Shown in pieces: positions 25,287-31,826 of a stretch of DNA of 64,000 nucleotides. The stretch covers positions 1,232,001-1,296,000 of the forward strand of contig NZ_CP049740.1 of the NCBI RefSeq assembly GCF_011100465.1, in the 5' to 3' direction. Origin of the DNA: Jeotgalibaca arthritidis (GTDB taxonomy: Bacteria > Bacillota > Bacilli > Lactobacillales > Aerococcaceae). The stretch's first letter is position 1. Every line of letters starts with the position of its first letter. The translations under genes were made by a program, and so were the position numbers. The notes under the pieces are model-generated. The model was not told where the DNA came from. It did no database searches and saw nothing but the letters and a program-made list of their open reading frames with translations.

Positions 25287-26848
25287 GAGGCGGCACCTCC
25301 CAGAATTTCCGTATAGGTACTCATCGGATGCGTCTCCACGTTGATATCAGCGCAATCCGATCGGACTGCTTGTACGGGTGGAACAGGCGGCGTCTCTTTC
25401 CGAGGGGCAGCCAAGTATTTAGCCACATCCGTAAAGTCATTCGCACTCATCAGATGTTCAGACATACACTTCTGTAGGGCCTCATCAATGACAGTGGGGT
25501 ATTCGAGGGCCGCTTTCTGTAGAACGGCCAGTTGGTCTCTTTTATAGCGCGGATACTTCTCCATCAAGATATCAATGTATCGTGAGGCAAGCTCCAAATC
25601 TTTGAACTGCTGCGCAACGGTTTCCTTATAGCTTTGAATGCCCTTCGAACGATCGCGCCCATGGTTTTTATTTTTGATCAGTTTGCCTGTTGAAGTTTCC
25701 AGAGGATGGTTCGCCAGAATTTCCCCATCGGGCTGTTTTCTGATAATAAGCCGTTGTTGATCGTTCGTATCTTCCTTGATTTCAATAGCCACTGTATTCA
25801 GACCTTTCGGTCTGTAAGTGCCTAGTGGCACGGAATAACGGTTTGATTTATAAAAAACTGTATTGTCCTTGTTTACCGTTCTTGTTATACTTGAACCGGT
25901 GATACTCTCGGTTGAGAGTAGTTTAGAGACTGGTTTTAGGTGTTGCTTTTCGAGGAGAAACACTTCTACCGGTCTCTTTTTTGTTGTTCCATGAACCCTT
26001 CGGTTGCCCGTTCTTTCCAACCAGGCTAAACAGCGCTCATTCCAGTTCTCGATTGTCGTATAAATCCGGCTATCGGCGAAATTTCGTTTCACATACTTTA
26101 CCGTACTCTCCACTTTTCCTTTGGATTCGGGGTCGGCTTTGCGGCATAAATGGACTCTGAACTTCCGTTGCTGTTTGTACGCTTGAAATTCAGCGGTCAG
26201 AATCATGTCTCCAGCGTGCTCACTCACAGTGATGAGGTGGTCCTGATCATAAACGATTTCTTCCGGCATGCCACCAAAGAATTCAAAGGCATTCTCGTGG
26301 CTTCGAATGGCATCACGAGTCGTAAAGGGGCGGTTTTGCCATTCCACATAGCGGTAGCGTGAATGGGAAAGTAAGAAACAAATGCAGTATAATTTGATTT
26401 CTCTTTGATCCTGTGTCTTTTGACGCGTTTCGCCCCAATCGACTTGCACCTGTTTTCCCATCGGTTGCTCTTCGACCGCTTCATATTGCCTTACAACTTT
26501 AGTTTTAGCTATCTGATATTCTTCGCGTATTTGATTCACATATAACCGCATCGTACTTTCACCAACGGTGAAGTCGGGGAATTTCTCAAGCAGCCAATCC
26601 TGTATTTGAGACGCATTCAGATGCGGATATTCTTGAAGCCAAGCAACAATCCAATCCTTGTATGGGTCCAATTTCTTCTTCCTCGAACCTAATGAATTGA
26701 CCCATTCGAAAGCTTCTTCCGGTGTCTTCTCCATGTAGTTATAAACCGTTGTGCGGGATACCTTCAACTGCTTTGCGATTTGTTGGATGGAAAAGCCCCG
26801 CTCCTTCATCTGTTGAATTTCCAAATATAACATTAACTTCTTCTTCAC
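25283..26848 (-). CDS. istA: IS21 transposase IstA
   Basis: The 521-residue transposase has an N-terminal helix-turn-helix (FSIQQIAKQLKVSRTTVYNYM), an rve DDE core (QVQVDWGETR; EEIVYDQDHLITV; GKVESTVKYVKRNF) and a basic C-terminal part. It is intact, so the element could be active. Confidence 0.95.
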   Translation of the reverse strand: MKKKLMLYLEIQQMKERGFSIQQIAKQLKVSRTTVYNYMEKTPEEAFEWVNSLGSRKKKLDPYKDWIVAWLQEYPHLNASQIQDWLLEKFPDFTVGESTMRLYVNQIREEYQIAKTKVVRQYEAVEEQPMGKQVQVDWGETRQKTQDQREIKLYCICFLLSHSRYRYVEWQNRPFTTRDAIRSHENAFEFFGGMPEEIVYDQDHLITVSEHAGDMILTAEFQAYKQQRKFRVHLCRKADPESKGKVESTVKYVKRNFADSRIYTTIENWNERCLAWLERTGNRRVHGTTKKRPVEVFLLEKQHLKPVSKLLSTESITGSSITRTVNKDNTVFYKSNRYSVPLGTYRPKGLNTVAIEIKEDTNDQQRLIIRKQPDGEILANHPLETSTGKLIKNKNHGRDRSKGIQSYKETVAQQFKDLELASRYIDILMEKYPRYKRDQLAVLQKAALEYPTVIDEALQKCMSEHLMSANDFTDVAKYLAAPRKETPPVPPVQAVRSDCADINVETHPMSTYTEILGGAAS

Positions 26849-26977
26849 CTTTCGTCCTCCAATAACCTAAGATACCTTTAAAAGTATACAGGATTGGAGA
26901 TATTTTTTGCCGAAAGTGTTCAATCTTGTTCATCGAAAACTGTTCAATTTAGTTTAGCACTGACAATAGGATTCCCG

Positions 26978-27005
26978 ATACATAGTTTTATAGAATTTCA
27001 TTTAT
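26978..27005 (+). repeat. Dif-like 11-6-11 site, copy f
   Basis: Left arm ATACATAGTTT, centre TATAGA, right arm ATTTCATTTAT. Its upstream hairpin region (CCCTAATAACATAGG) is split from it by the IS21-family element; joining 22820 to 26971 restores the usual hairpin-TTT-site order. Confidence 0.5.
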
Positions 27006-27132
27006 TATATGATTTTTATCTGTTTGAAGTTTTAACTATAAAAATAAGTCTGCTTTTCATACCTAAAATTAAATAAGGTTCTGCTAATATAACTTTCACT
27101 GGGTCCGATATACCACTCTGTAAAATACAAGA

Positions 27133-27807
27133 TCACAGATACAACGCATAAGAATGTTCTACCATACAGTCTTCAATATCAAACAAGTCTAGATTCTGTG
27201 GATTGTAAACCCAGTAGTATCCTGAATCATAAACATAGGGCAGCTCATTACCTTTAGTGTCTAGAACCTCTATTTTTTCAGCTTCATTGTTTACTAAAAA
27301 AGAACCAATGTATTCATCTGTATTTTTTAAAGTCCCTTTAACTCGATGGTTTTTTGTTAATAAGGATGCACCTATTTTCTGATAGAGGTTATTAGCCGGT
27401 TTATCATCTCGAGTAAATATAGCTACATACTCGATTCTTTTTTCCCTTAATATTGTCAAAGCTTCCTTTATTAGAGCTTGAGCAATTCCTAATTTTTGAT
27501 AATCCGGATGAACAGCAATTATATCCATATAAGATCCTTTATTTAAATGTTTTACATATGGGTAACTTTTATTTTGCTCATCGTCAAAAATACCAATATC
27601 AAGAATTCCAATAACAACATCATCTTGATTTAATGCAACTAATTCTATAGCTTCTAAATAACCCTCCTCAGAAGAATAGGTGTCTTTTTTAGCTTCAATT
27701 TGGTCATTAAAACGACTATATAAGTATGATAAAGCTTTACATCTAATCCAACTATCTTCAAAATCCTTATGATAGTGCGTAATATAGTAATTAATTTGTT
27801 TATTCAT
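27133..27807 (-). CDS. GNAT-family N-acetyltransferase
   Basis: The 224-residue protein has the acetyl-CoA motif A (IIAVHPDYQKLGIAQALIKEAL) and motif B around YVAIFTRDDKPANNLYQKIGA. The N-terminus (DSWIRCKALSYLYSRF) matches that of the GNAT protein encoded at 31827 (TSWIRCRVVSFLDSSYF), so they belong to one subfamily. The substrate is unknown. It lies alone between dif-like copies f and g, on the opposite strand to its neighbours. Confidence 0.85.
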   Translation of the reverse strand: MNKQINYYITHYHKDFEDSWIRCKALSYLYSRFNDQIEAKKDTYSSEEGYLEAIELVALNQDDVVIGILDIGIFDDEQNKSYPYVKHLNKGSYMDIIAVHPDYQKLGIAQALIKEALTILREKRIEYVAIFTRDDKPANNLYQKIGASLLTKNHRVKGTLKNTDEYIGSFLVNNEAEKIEVLDTKGNELPYVYDSGYYWVYNPQNLDLFDIEDCMVEHSYALYL

Positions 27808-27860
27808 TCTATATAACTCCTTTGCTAATTATTATATCAGAATAGGATGTATTAATTTAG

Positions 27861-27888
27861 ATACATGAAACTATCTAGTTTAATGTAT
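27861..27888 (+). repeat. Dif-like 11-6-11 site, copy g
   Basis: Left arm ATACATGAAAC, centre TATCTA, right arm GTTTAATGTAT; the arms are inverse complements at 10 of 11 positions, the most symmetrical copy. Confidence 0.55.
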
Positions 27889-27960
27889 TGATACGTCATA
27901 ATAACTAGAATAAGATACTTATTATACTGAATGCAAATCAAAAAAATTGGAGGAATTATT

Positions 27961-28239
27961 ATGTTTCTAATATTAGGAATTATTGCTATAGTAGCAACTG
28001 TTTTAAATCTTTATTTATATAAAGTAGGCAAAGATTATAAATTAGCAATGGCAATGGGATTATCATTCACAGCACTGACGCTTGTTGCAGGTTACAGCAT
28101 GATATCCGGTTGGGTAAAGGTAAAAGATTGGGCTGCTTTATTAGATGCAGTACCTACTATGACAACAGTCCTATGGGGTTTAACGATTGTATCGATTTTA
28201 TTAAATATAATTCCGATCCTTTTAGAGCAAAAAAAATAA
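27961..28239 (+). CDS. Small membrane protein, 92 aa
   Basis: I choose ATG 27961, which has GGAGG 6 bases upstream; an earlier in-frame ATG at 27931 has none. Three hydrophobic segments (residues 2-20, 29-48, 66-85) suggest an integral membrane protein. I do not recognise it. It is the sole gene between dif-like copies g and c. Confidence 0.75.
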   Translation: MFLILGIIAIVATVLNLYLYKVGKDYKLAMAMGLSFTALTLVAGYSMISGWVKVKDWAALLDAVPTMTTVLWGLTIVSILLNIIPILLEQKK

Positions 28240-28401
28240 TTAAAACTAATCAACTATCTGATAAGAGTCTACTAAAATCAACACTTACTAGGTATTGATC
28301 TGATTGATTTTTCGCTGTCTATTATAAGTGTCGATTAAAATATTCAGGTTTCCTTACTTAAAAAAACGTGTATATATTCCCTTGAGATAATAAGGTTTTA
28401 T

Positions 28402-28429
28402 ATACACGACTTTAAGCAATTTCATGTAT
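28402..28429 (+). repeat. Dif-like 11-6-11 site, copy c
   Basis: Left arm ATACACGACTT, centre TAAGCA, right arm ATTTCATGTAT. Preceded by a CCTT...AAGG hairpin and TTTTAT (28379-28401). Bases 28240-28378 hold no gene that I can see. Confidence 0.5.
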
Positions 28430-28486
28430 TTATAAAGCAGAAACTAGGGAAGAAGGATAATTGAAAACACAATATACGACAAGAGA

Positions 28487-28537
28487 ATACCAGTCTTTCA
28501 AAGTGAAGTTGACTTCACTTTGAAAGACTGGTATAAT
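28487..28537 (+). promoter_or_regulatory. Promoter embedded in a perfect 23-bp palindrome
   Basis: Arms 28487-28509 and 28512-28534 are perfect inverse complements around TG. The centre contributes TTGACT (28509-28514) and the right edge TATAAT (28532-28537), a 17-base spacer: a near-consensus promoter inside the operator. Binding by the Xre protein encoded 42 bases downstream would block RNA polymerase. Confidence 0.75.
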
Positions 28538-28578
28538 TTATTTATTAAATGAAGTAAATAGATAGAGGGTGATCATTA

Positions 28579-28806
28579 TTGGCAACTATAATAAATAAAG
28601 TGAAAGAAAAAAGGACTGAAAAAAAACTCACACAAGAAGAACTTGCAAATAAAGTTGGGGTTACTAGAAGAACCATCATTTCTTTGGAAAAAGGGAGTTA
28701 TATTCCATCGCTATTGCTAGCTATCGATATCGCTCAGGTGCTAAACATTAGAATTGAAGATCTATTTTTTAAGGAGGAATGTAAAAATGAAAAAGATTAT
28801 AGTTGA
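28579..28806 (+). CDS. Xre-family transcriptional regulator, 75 aa
   Basis: TTG start with GAGGGTG upstream. A single HTH_3 domain (LTQEELANKVGVTRRTIISLEKGSYIPSLLLAIDIA). It overlaps the following membrane-protein gene by 20 bases. The design repeats that at 20082-20730, but the operator sequences differ. Confidence 0.9.
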   Translation: MATIINKVKEKRTEKKLTQEELANKVGVTRRTIISLEKGSYIPSLLLAIDIAQVLNIRIEDLFFKEECKNEKDYS

Positions 28807-29254
28807 AACTGTTGGAAACTCAATTATGGTTAGTTTATTTGCCGCATCATTGGTTGAGTTTTTCTCAATGAATGCTCAATATACCGATAATGGGTTTGAA
28901 TCTACAACGGGTAATATATCGATTGTATTTGTTGTTTATCTTGTTTTATTTGGATTGATTCGATGGGGGATCAGTAAAAGGAATAAAGATTATTCTTTAA
29001 AAGATGGTGAATTTAGTGCCTCTGATGAGAGAGAAAAAAATAATGCTTATTTTGCTTCTGTTGTTTCTTATAAAGCTATAATTACGAGTTTAATTATTTC
29101 TTTGTTTATATTTGTCTTTATAGAGATTACGACTAATCCACCTTTTAATAATACATTTGATTTATTTATTTCAGGAATAATACTATTTACAATTGTGATA
29201 TGTGTAGGTTTTATTTCTTATGGAACAGCTTGGATATTTAAAGATACAAGATAG
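28787..29254 (+). CDS. Membrane protein paired with Xre regulator (DUF2178-like)
   Basis: ATG 28787 has AAGGAGG 11 bases upstream, within the end of the Xre gene. The 155-residue protein has four membrane segments (about 6-24, 42-60, 93-115, 125-148). A charged middle loop includes SASDEREKNNAYFA, a motif common in DUF2178/DUF3796-type partners of Xre regulators. Function unknown. Confidence 0.78.
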   Translation: MKKIIVETVGNSIMVSLFAASLVEFFSMNAQYTDNGFESTTGNISIVFVVYLVLFGLIRWGISKRNKDYSLKDGEFSASDEREKNNAYFASVVSYKAIITSLIISLFIFVFIEITTNPPFNNTFDLFISGIILFTIVICVGFISYGTAWIFKDTR

Positions 29255-29271
29255 ATAAGGTATTTTTGTTG

Positions 29272-29301
29272 AGTTTGTCAAAATCTCAATTAAGACAAAC
29301 T
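29272..29301 (+). repeat. Type-1 separator, copy 7
   Basis: Left arm AGTTTGTCAAA, spacer ATCTCAAT, right arm TAAGACAAACT, identical to copy 2 except two bases in the left arm. Confidence 0.6.
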
Positions 29302-29332
29302 CAGAAAAAGTGCTAGAAGGACTGACAAGATT

Positions 29333-29366
29333 AAGATAGAGTAGATTTTATGCTCTATCTTTTTTC
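29333..29366 (+). terminator. Terminator-like hairpin after type-1 site 7
   Basis: Stem AAGATAGAG/CTCTATCTT with a T-run; identical to that at 939-972. Confidence 0.6.
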
Positions 29367-29407
29367 TTTTTAAGATGAAAAATAACCTTGATTACACAAG
29401 GTTTGGA

Positions 29408-29435
29408 ACACAAGATTTTATATAATTTCATGTAT
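29408..29435 (+). repeat. Dif-like 11-6-11 site, copy b
   Basis: Left arm ACACAAGATTT, centre TATATA, right arm ATTTCATGTAT. The flank to its right differs completely from that of copy a, so the repeated block ends at the site. Confidence 0.5.
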
Positions 29436-29555
29436 GACATTTACTAAATAACGAAATTTAATCAAACATGGTCTCTTGAATAAAGTGAAAAAATGAGCGA
29501 TAATATCAATATCTATAAAGTTACATAAAAATAATAATTATAAGGAGTTTAAAAA

Positions 29556-29708
29556 ATGAATAATATAGTTATTTTTTCACTTATTGCAACGCTATGTGTA
29601 CTAATAATATCCCTTGCTCTAAGAATTAACCGGTTAAAATCAGATGTTGATCTTATAAAAATGAAATTGAATACTATGAGTGAGCATGTTGATCATTTGA
29701 ACAAATAA
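29556..29708 (+). CDS. Small membrane-anchored protein, 50 aa
   Basis: ATG follows AAGGAG at an 8-base spacing. One N-terminal membrane helix (IVIFSLIATLCVLIISLAL) is followed by a short coiled-coil-like tail (INRLKSDVDLIKMKLNTM). It is the only gene between dif-like copies b and d, which argues that it is real. Unknown function; a small toxin or membrane regulator is possible. Confidence 0.6.
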   Translation: MNNIVIFSLIATLCVLIISLALRINRLKSDVDLIKMKLNTMSEHVDHLNK

Positions 29709-29734
29709 GAATCCTTATTTTATAAAGGTTTTAG

Positions 29735-29762
29735 ATACACGTTTTTAAGCAACTTCATGTAT
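29735..29762 (+). repeat. Dif-like 11-6-11 site, copy d
   Basis: Left arm ATACACGTTTT, centre TAAGCA, right arm ACTTCATGTAT. Preceded by a CCTT...AAAGG hairpin and TTTTAG, 27 bases after the stop of the 50-aa gene. Confidence 0.5.
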
Positions 29763-29846
29763 TGAAGTAAACTTACTTGCAAGTGCGTTTTTGGCTTCAA
29801 GTTAAAAACATATTATTATTCTACATAATTTCCTTCCTAATCAAAT

Positions 29847-29888
29847 AAAACTCCTTTGGAAATTGTTCTAAAGGAGTTTTATTATTTT
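29847..29888 (+). terminator. Terminator upstream of the toxin-antitoxin operon
   Basis: A perfect stem AAAACTCCTTT/AAAGGAGTTTT with a 12-base loop, then a T-rich tail. Confidence 0.75.
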
Positions 29889-29936
29889 GTATTTCTACTA
29901 AAAATAGAGTACAATGTAATTACTAAGTAATTACAT
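29887..29936 (+). promoter_or_regulatory. Promoter and palindromic operator of the toxin-antitoxin operon
   Basis: TTGTAT (29887-29892) and TACAAT (29910-29915) with a 17-base spacer. A perfect 10-bp inverted repeat ATGTAATTAC/GTAATTACAT with spacer TAA (29914-29936) overlaps the -10 and start, the classic site for antitoxin autorepression. Confidence 0.75.
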
Positions 29937-29972
29937 CGTGCTTACGAAGTGTTAAATGATGGAGGAAATAAT

Positions 29973-30302
29973 ATGATTACAAAAACAAGAAAACAAGGAA
30001 ATTCTATTATGTTAACTGTCCCTAAAGAATTCGATGTTCCCAATGGTGTTGAAGTAGAAGCTAAGCTTGTAGAGAATGGTATACTTTATGAGTTTGTAGA
30101 GCCTAAAAAAGAGTTTTTTGATTTTAGTGAAGATGTTTTGGCTGATATTCTTTCAGAAGGTTATAATAAGCATGAGATATTAAAAGAATTTAGAAATAGA
30201 AAAAATGAGTTAACTTCTGCATTTAGATCTATTGCTGAAGAGACTGTTGCAAATTCTAAACCGATGACAAAAGAGGAGTTGGCAGCAGAAATTGGCTTAT
30301 GA
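29973..30302 (+). CDS. Antitoxin, MazE/PemI (AbrB-fold) family
   Basis: ATG 29973 follows GGAGG at 7 bases. The N-terminal swapped-hairpin segment ITKTRKQGNSIMLTVPKEFDVPNGVEVEAKL is typical of MazE/PemI-like DNA-binding antitoxins. The acidic C-terminal half (109 residues in all) should wrap the toxin. Its end overlaps the toxin start by 11 bases. Confidence 0.85.
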   Translation: MITKTRKQGNSIMLTVPKEFDVPNGVEVEAKLVENGILYEFVEPKKEFFDFSEDVLADILSEGYNKHEILKEFRNRKNELTSAFRSIAEETVANSKPMTKEELAAEIGL

Positions 30303-30579
30303 GATTCTACCTTCTAAACACGTAATAAAGTATCTAAAAAAATTAAAAGAGAAAACATTAAAAGAACAATTTTTAACGATAATTTATGATGAGATAGCAG
30401 TTCGTCCTTATTCGGGAGAAAAAAAAACGGGTGATTTATCAGGAATTTGGGCTATGGGATTCAAGTATGCAGGTACGACATATCGCGTTGCATATGAAAT
30501 TAAAGATAATGCAGTGATACCTATCTTACTATGTGGAACGCATGAAAATTTTTATGAACAATTAAAAAAAATTAGGTAA
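30292..30579 (+). CDS. RelE/ParE-superfamily toxin
   Basis: TTG start inside the antitoxin end. The 95-residue basic protein has the RelE-type order SKHVIKYLKKLKEKTLKEQF, then SGIWAMGFKYAGTTYRVAYEI, then HENFYEQLKKI. RelE members cut mRNA in the ribosome, ParE members block gyrase; which applies here I cannot say. The TTG start and overlap fit a lower toxin than antitoxin output. Confidence 0.85.
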   Translation: MAYEILPSKHVIKYLKKLKEKTLKEQFLTIIYDEIAVRPYSGEKKTGDLSGIWAMGFKYAGTTYRVAYEIKDNAVIPILLCGTHENFYEQLKKIR

Positions 30580-30710
30580 GAACCCAACGTTATCAACTTG
30601 AGAGGATAGACTACACTTTAAAAGATAATTTTTAATAGCTGAGAGTTGTAATACCCTATATTTTTAAACCACTAACCTATATATTTATGAAAAATAGAAA
30701 AAATTAAAAT

Positions 30711-30780
30711 GCATTTTAAGCCTCTTTCAAATCAAACGCTTCATCCTTATGCACAAAGAGGGCTTAAAATGCGTTATTTT
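30711..30780. terminator. Bidirectional terminator between toxin and resolvase genes
   Basis: GCATTTTAAGCCTCTTT (30711-30727) pairs with AAAGAGGGCTTAAAATGC (30755-30772) with one bulged G and a 27-base loop; T-rich on both sides. The genes on both sides converge here. Confidence 0.65.
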
Positions 30781-30858
30781 ATATTGTTTTTTAGTAATAA
30801 TAAAAAAATCACTCTCATTCTCCCATAAATATTATAGATTCCTAAAGATTAAAATAGA

Positions 30859-31422
30859 TTATTCCCTATTGTCTTTTAAGTAGCGGTAGAGTGTTGCCTT
30901 GCTAATACCAGTCATTTCCGTAATTTCTTTTACGCTATAAACCTGACTTTTATACAATTTTACTGCTCGATCAACATCTTTCTGGTTCACACGTGGACGG
31001 CCACCTTTACGACCTCTCGCACGTGCACTTTTCAAACCTTCTTTGGTACGTTCAACAATTAAATCACGTTCGAACTGACTAAATGCTTGGAAGACAGTCA
31101 TCATTAAGCGTCCGTGAGGCGTGCTGGTATCGAAGTTTTCTTTCAAGCTCACCAGCTTAACATGGTGTTCTTCAAAATAGGTAACAAGATCAATCAAATC
31201 CTTTGTACTACGACCCAATCGAGAGAAACTTTCCACAATTACCGTATCTCCCGGACGAATTTTATCTTTTAAACGATTTAGTTGGGGACGATCCGCTTTG
31301 GTTCCCGTCATTTTCTCAGTTAGGATTTCATTACAATTTTGTTCATTGAGTAAGTCTAATTGACGATGTAGTTCTTGTGAACGCGTACTCACCCGGGCAT
31401 AACCATAAATGTATCCACTCAT
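30859..31422 (-). CDS. Serine recombinase, resolvase/invertase family
   Basis: I choose ATG 31422 (MSGYIYGYARVST), with AAAGGAAG upstream, over the ATG at 31458. The 187-residue protein has the nucleophile Ser12, ESFSRLGRSTKDL, the [15 protein letters not shown] helix and a C-terminal helix-turn-helix (YSVKEITEMTGISKATLYRYL). It resembles plasmid and transposon resolvases (Tn552/pSK1 group). A candidate res region lies directly upstream. Confidence 0.92.
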   Translation of the reverse strand: MSGYIYGYARVSTRSQELHRQLDLLNEQNCNEILTEKMTGTKADRPQLNRLKDKIRPGDTVIVESFSRLGRSTKDLIDLVTYFEEHHVKLVSLKENFDTSTPHGRLMMTVFQAFSQFERDLIVERTKEGLKSARARGRKGGRPRVNQKDVDRAVKLYKSQVYSVKEITEMTGISKATLYRYLKDNRE

Positions 31423-31458
31423 GCTTTTCTTCCTTTCGTACTTTAATTCTGGTTTCAT

Positions 31459-31512
31459 TGTATCATAAAAGGGTGTTATAGATACGTAGTTAATGTAACA
31501 AGTTATGATACA
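31459..31512 (-). promoter_or_regulatory. Candidate res subsite upstream of the resolvase
   Basis: TGTATCATAA (31459-31468) and TTATGATACA (31503-31512) are exact inverse complements, 34 bases apart, starting 37 bases upstream of the resolvase start. The size suits a resolvase dimer site overlapping its own promoter. Confidence 0.6.
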
Positions 31513-31514
31513 GA

Positions 31515-31549
31515 ATATCGCCTCTTTTATTTAATAAAAGAGGCGATAT
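31515..31549. terminator. Perfect 16-bp hairpin
   Basis: Arms 31515-31530 and 31534-31549 (ATATCGCCTCTTTTAT and its complement) with a 3-base loop. No long T-run; it may be a terminator or part of the res region. Confidence 0.5.
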
Positions 31550-31739
31550 GATTTTGTCTCATAATCGATTGTTTTTGATACAGAGGGATCCTCAGTCCTT
31601 TTGGAAATAAGGAATGGTAAAGAGTTTCCCTTTATATTATACTGAACAGATAAACAGAGAACAGGATATTCCATTTAATATCTGTAGCGGCCTTAAATGG
31701 AGTGACCATTCTACTTAGTATCGTGAAGGAGTGATTGCC

Positions 31740-31799
31740 ATGTGGACGAAAAAGAGAATTACTTATAACACAGTGGTAGGAGGTAACACTGAAAACTAA
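31740..31799 (+). CDS. Leader peptide upstream of GNAT gene, 19 aa
   Basis: GAAGGAG followed by ATG gives MWTKKRITYNTVVGGNTEN. The last codons contain GGAGGT (31779-31784), complementary to ACCTCC (31799-31804) just after the stop. This arrangement, a short translated ORF ending in a hairpin next to the main ribosome-binding site, is that of antibiotic-inducible leaders (cat, erm). Confidence 0.6.
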   Translation: MWTKKRITYNTVVGGNTEN

Positions 31800-31820
31800 C
31801 CTCCGTTACTACAAAGGAGG
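31779..31820 (+). promoter_or_regulatory. Putative translational attenuator of the GNAT gene
   Basis: ACCTCC (31799-31804) can pair either with GGAGGT in the leader (31779-31784) or, via CCTCC, with GGAGG (31816-31820), the ribosome-binding site of the GNAT gene at 31827. The pairings exclude one another. Confidence 0.55.
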
Positions 31821-31826
31821 ATTTTT

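Larger units (their letters stand above)
22821..26965. mobile_element. IS21-family element (carries an inserted IS3-family element)
   Basis: Ends TGTCAGCG (22821) and ...CACTGACA (26965) with inner repeats ATTGAACAGTT and TTGAACACTTTCG on both sides. The same 5-bp sequence ATAGG flanks both ends (22816-22820, 26966-26970), a clean target duplication. It encodes IstA and IstB on the minus strand. Removing the 22854-24428 insertion leaves about 2.57 kb, near normal for IS21. Confidence 0.92.
29272..29435 (+). repeat. 164-bp composite block, right copy of the long direct repeat
   Basis: Same elements in the same order as 878-1041: type-1 palindrome, hairpin/T-run (29333-29366), small hairpin, dif-like site. 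Four mismatches by eye. Confidence 0.85.

Noticed and set aside
189..29301. Class-type integron with attC sites
   Set aside because: No IntI-type tyrosine recombinase is encoded here and the palindromes lack the GTTRRRY/RYYYAAC core; only a cassette-like resemblance is claimed.
31459..31512. A further dif-like site near GATACGTAGTTAATGTAAC
   Set aside because: The arms do not fit the consensus; the TGTATCATAA inverted pair fits a resolvase site better.
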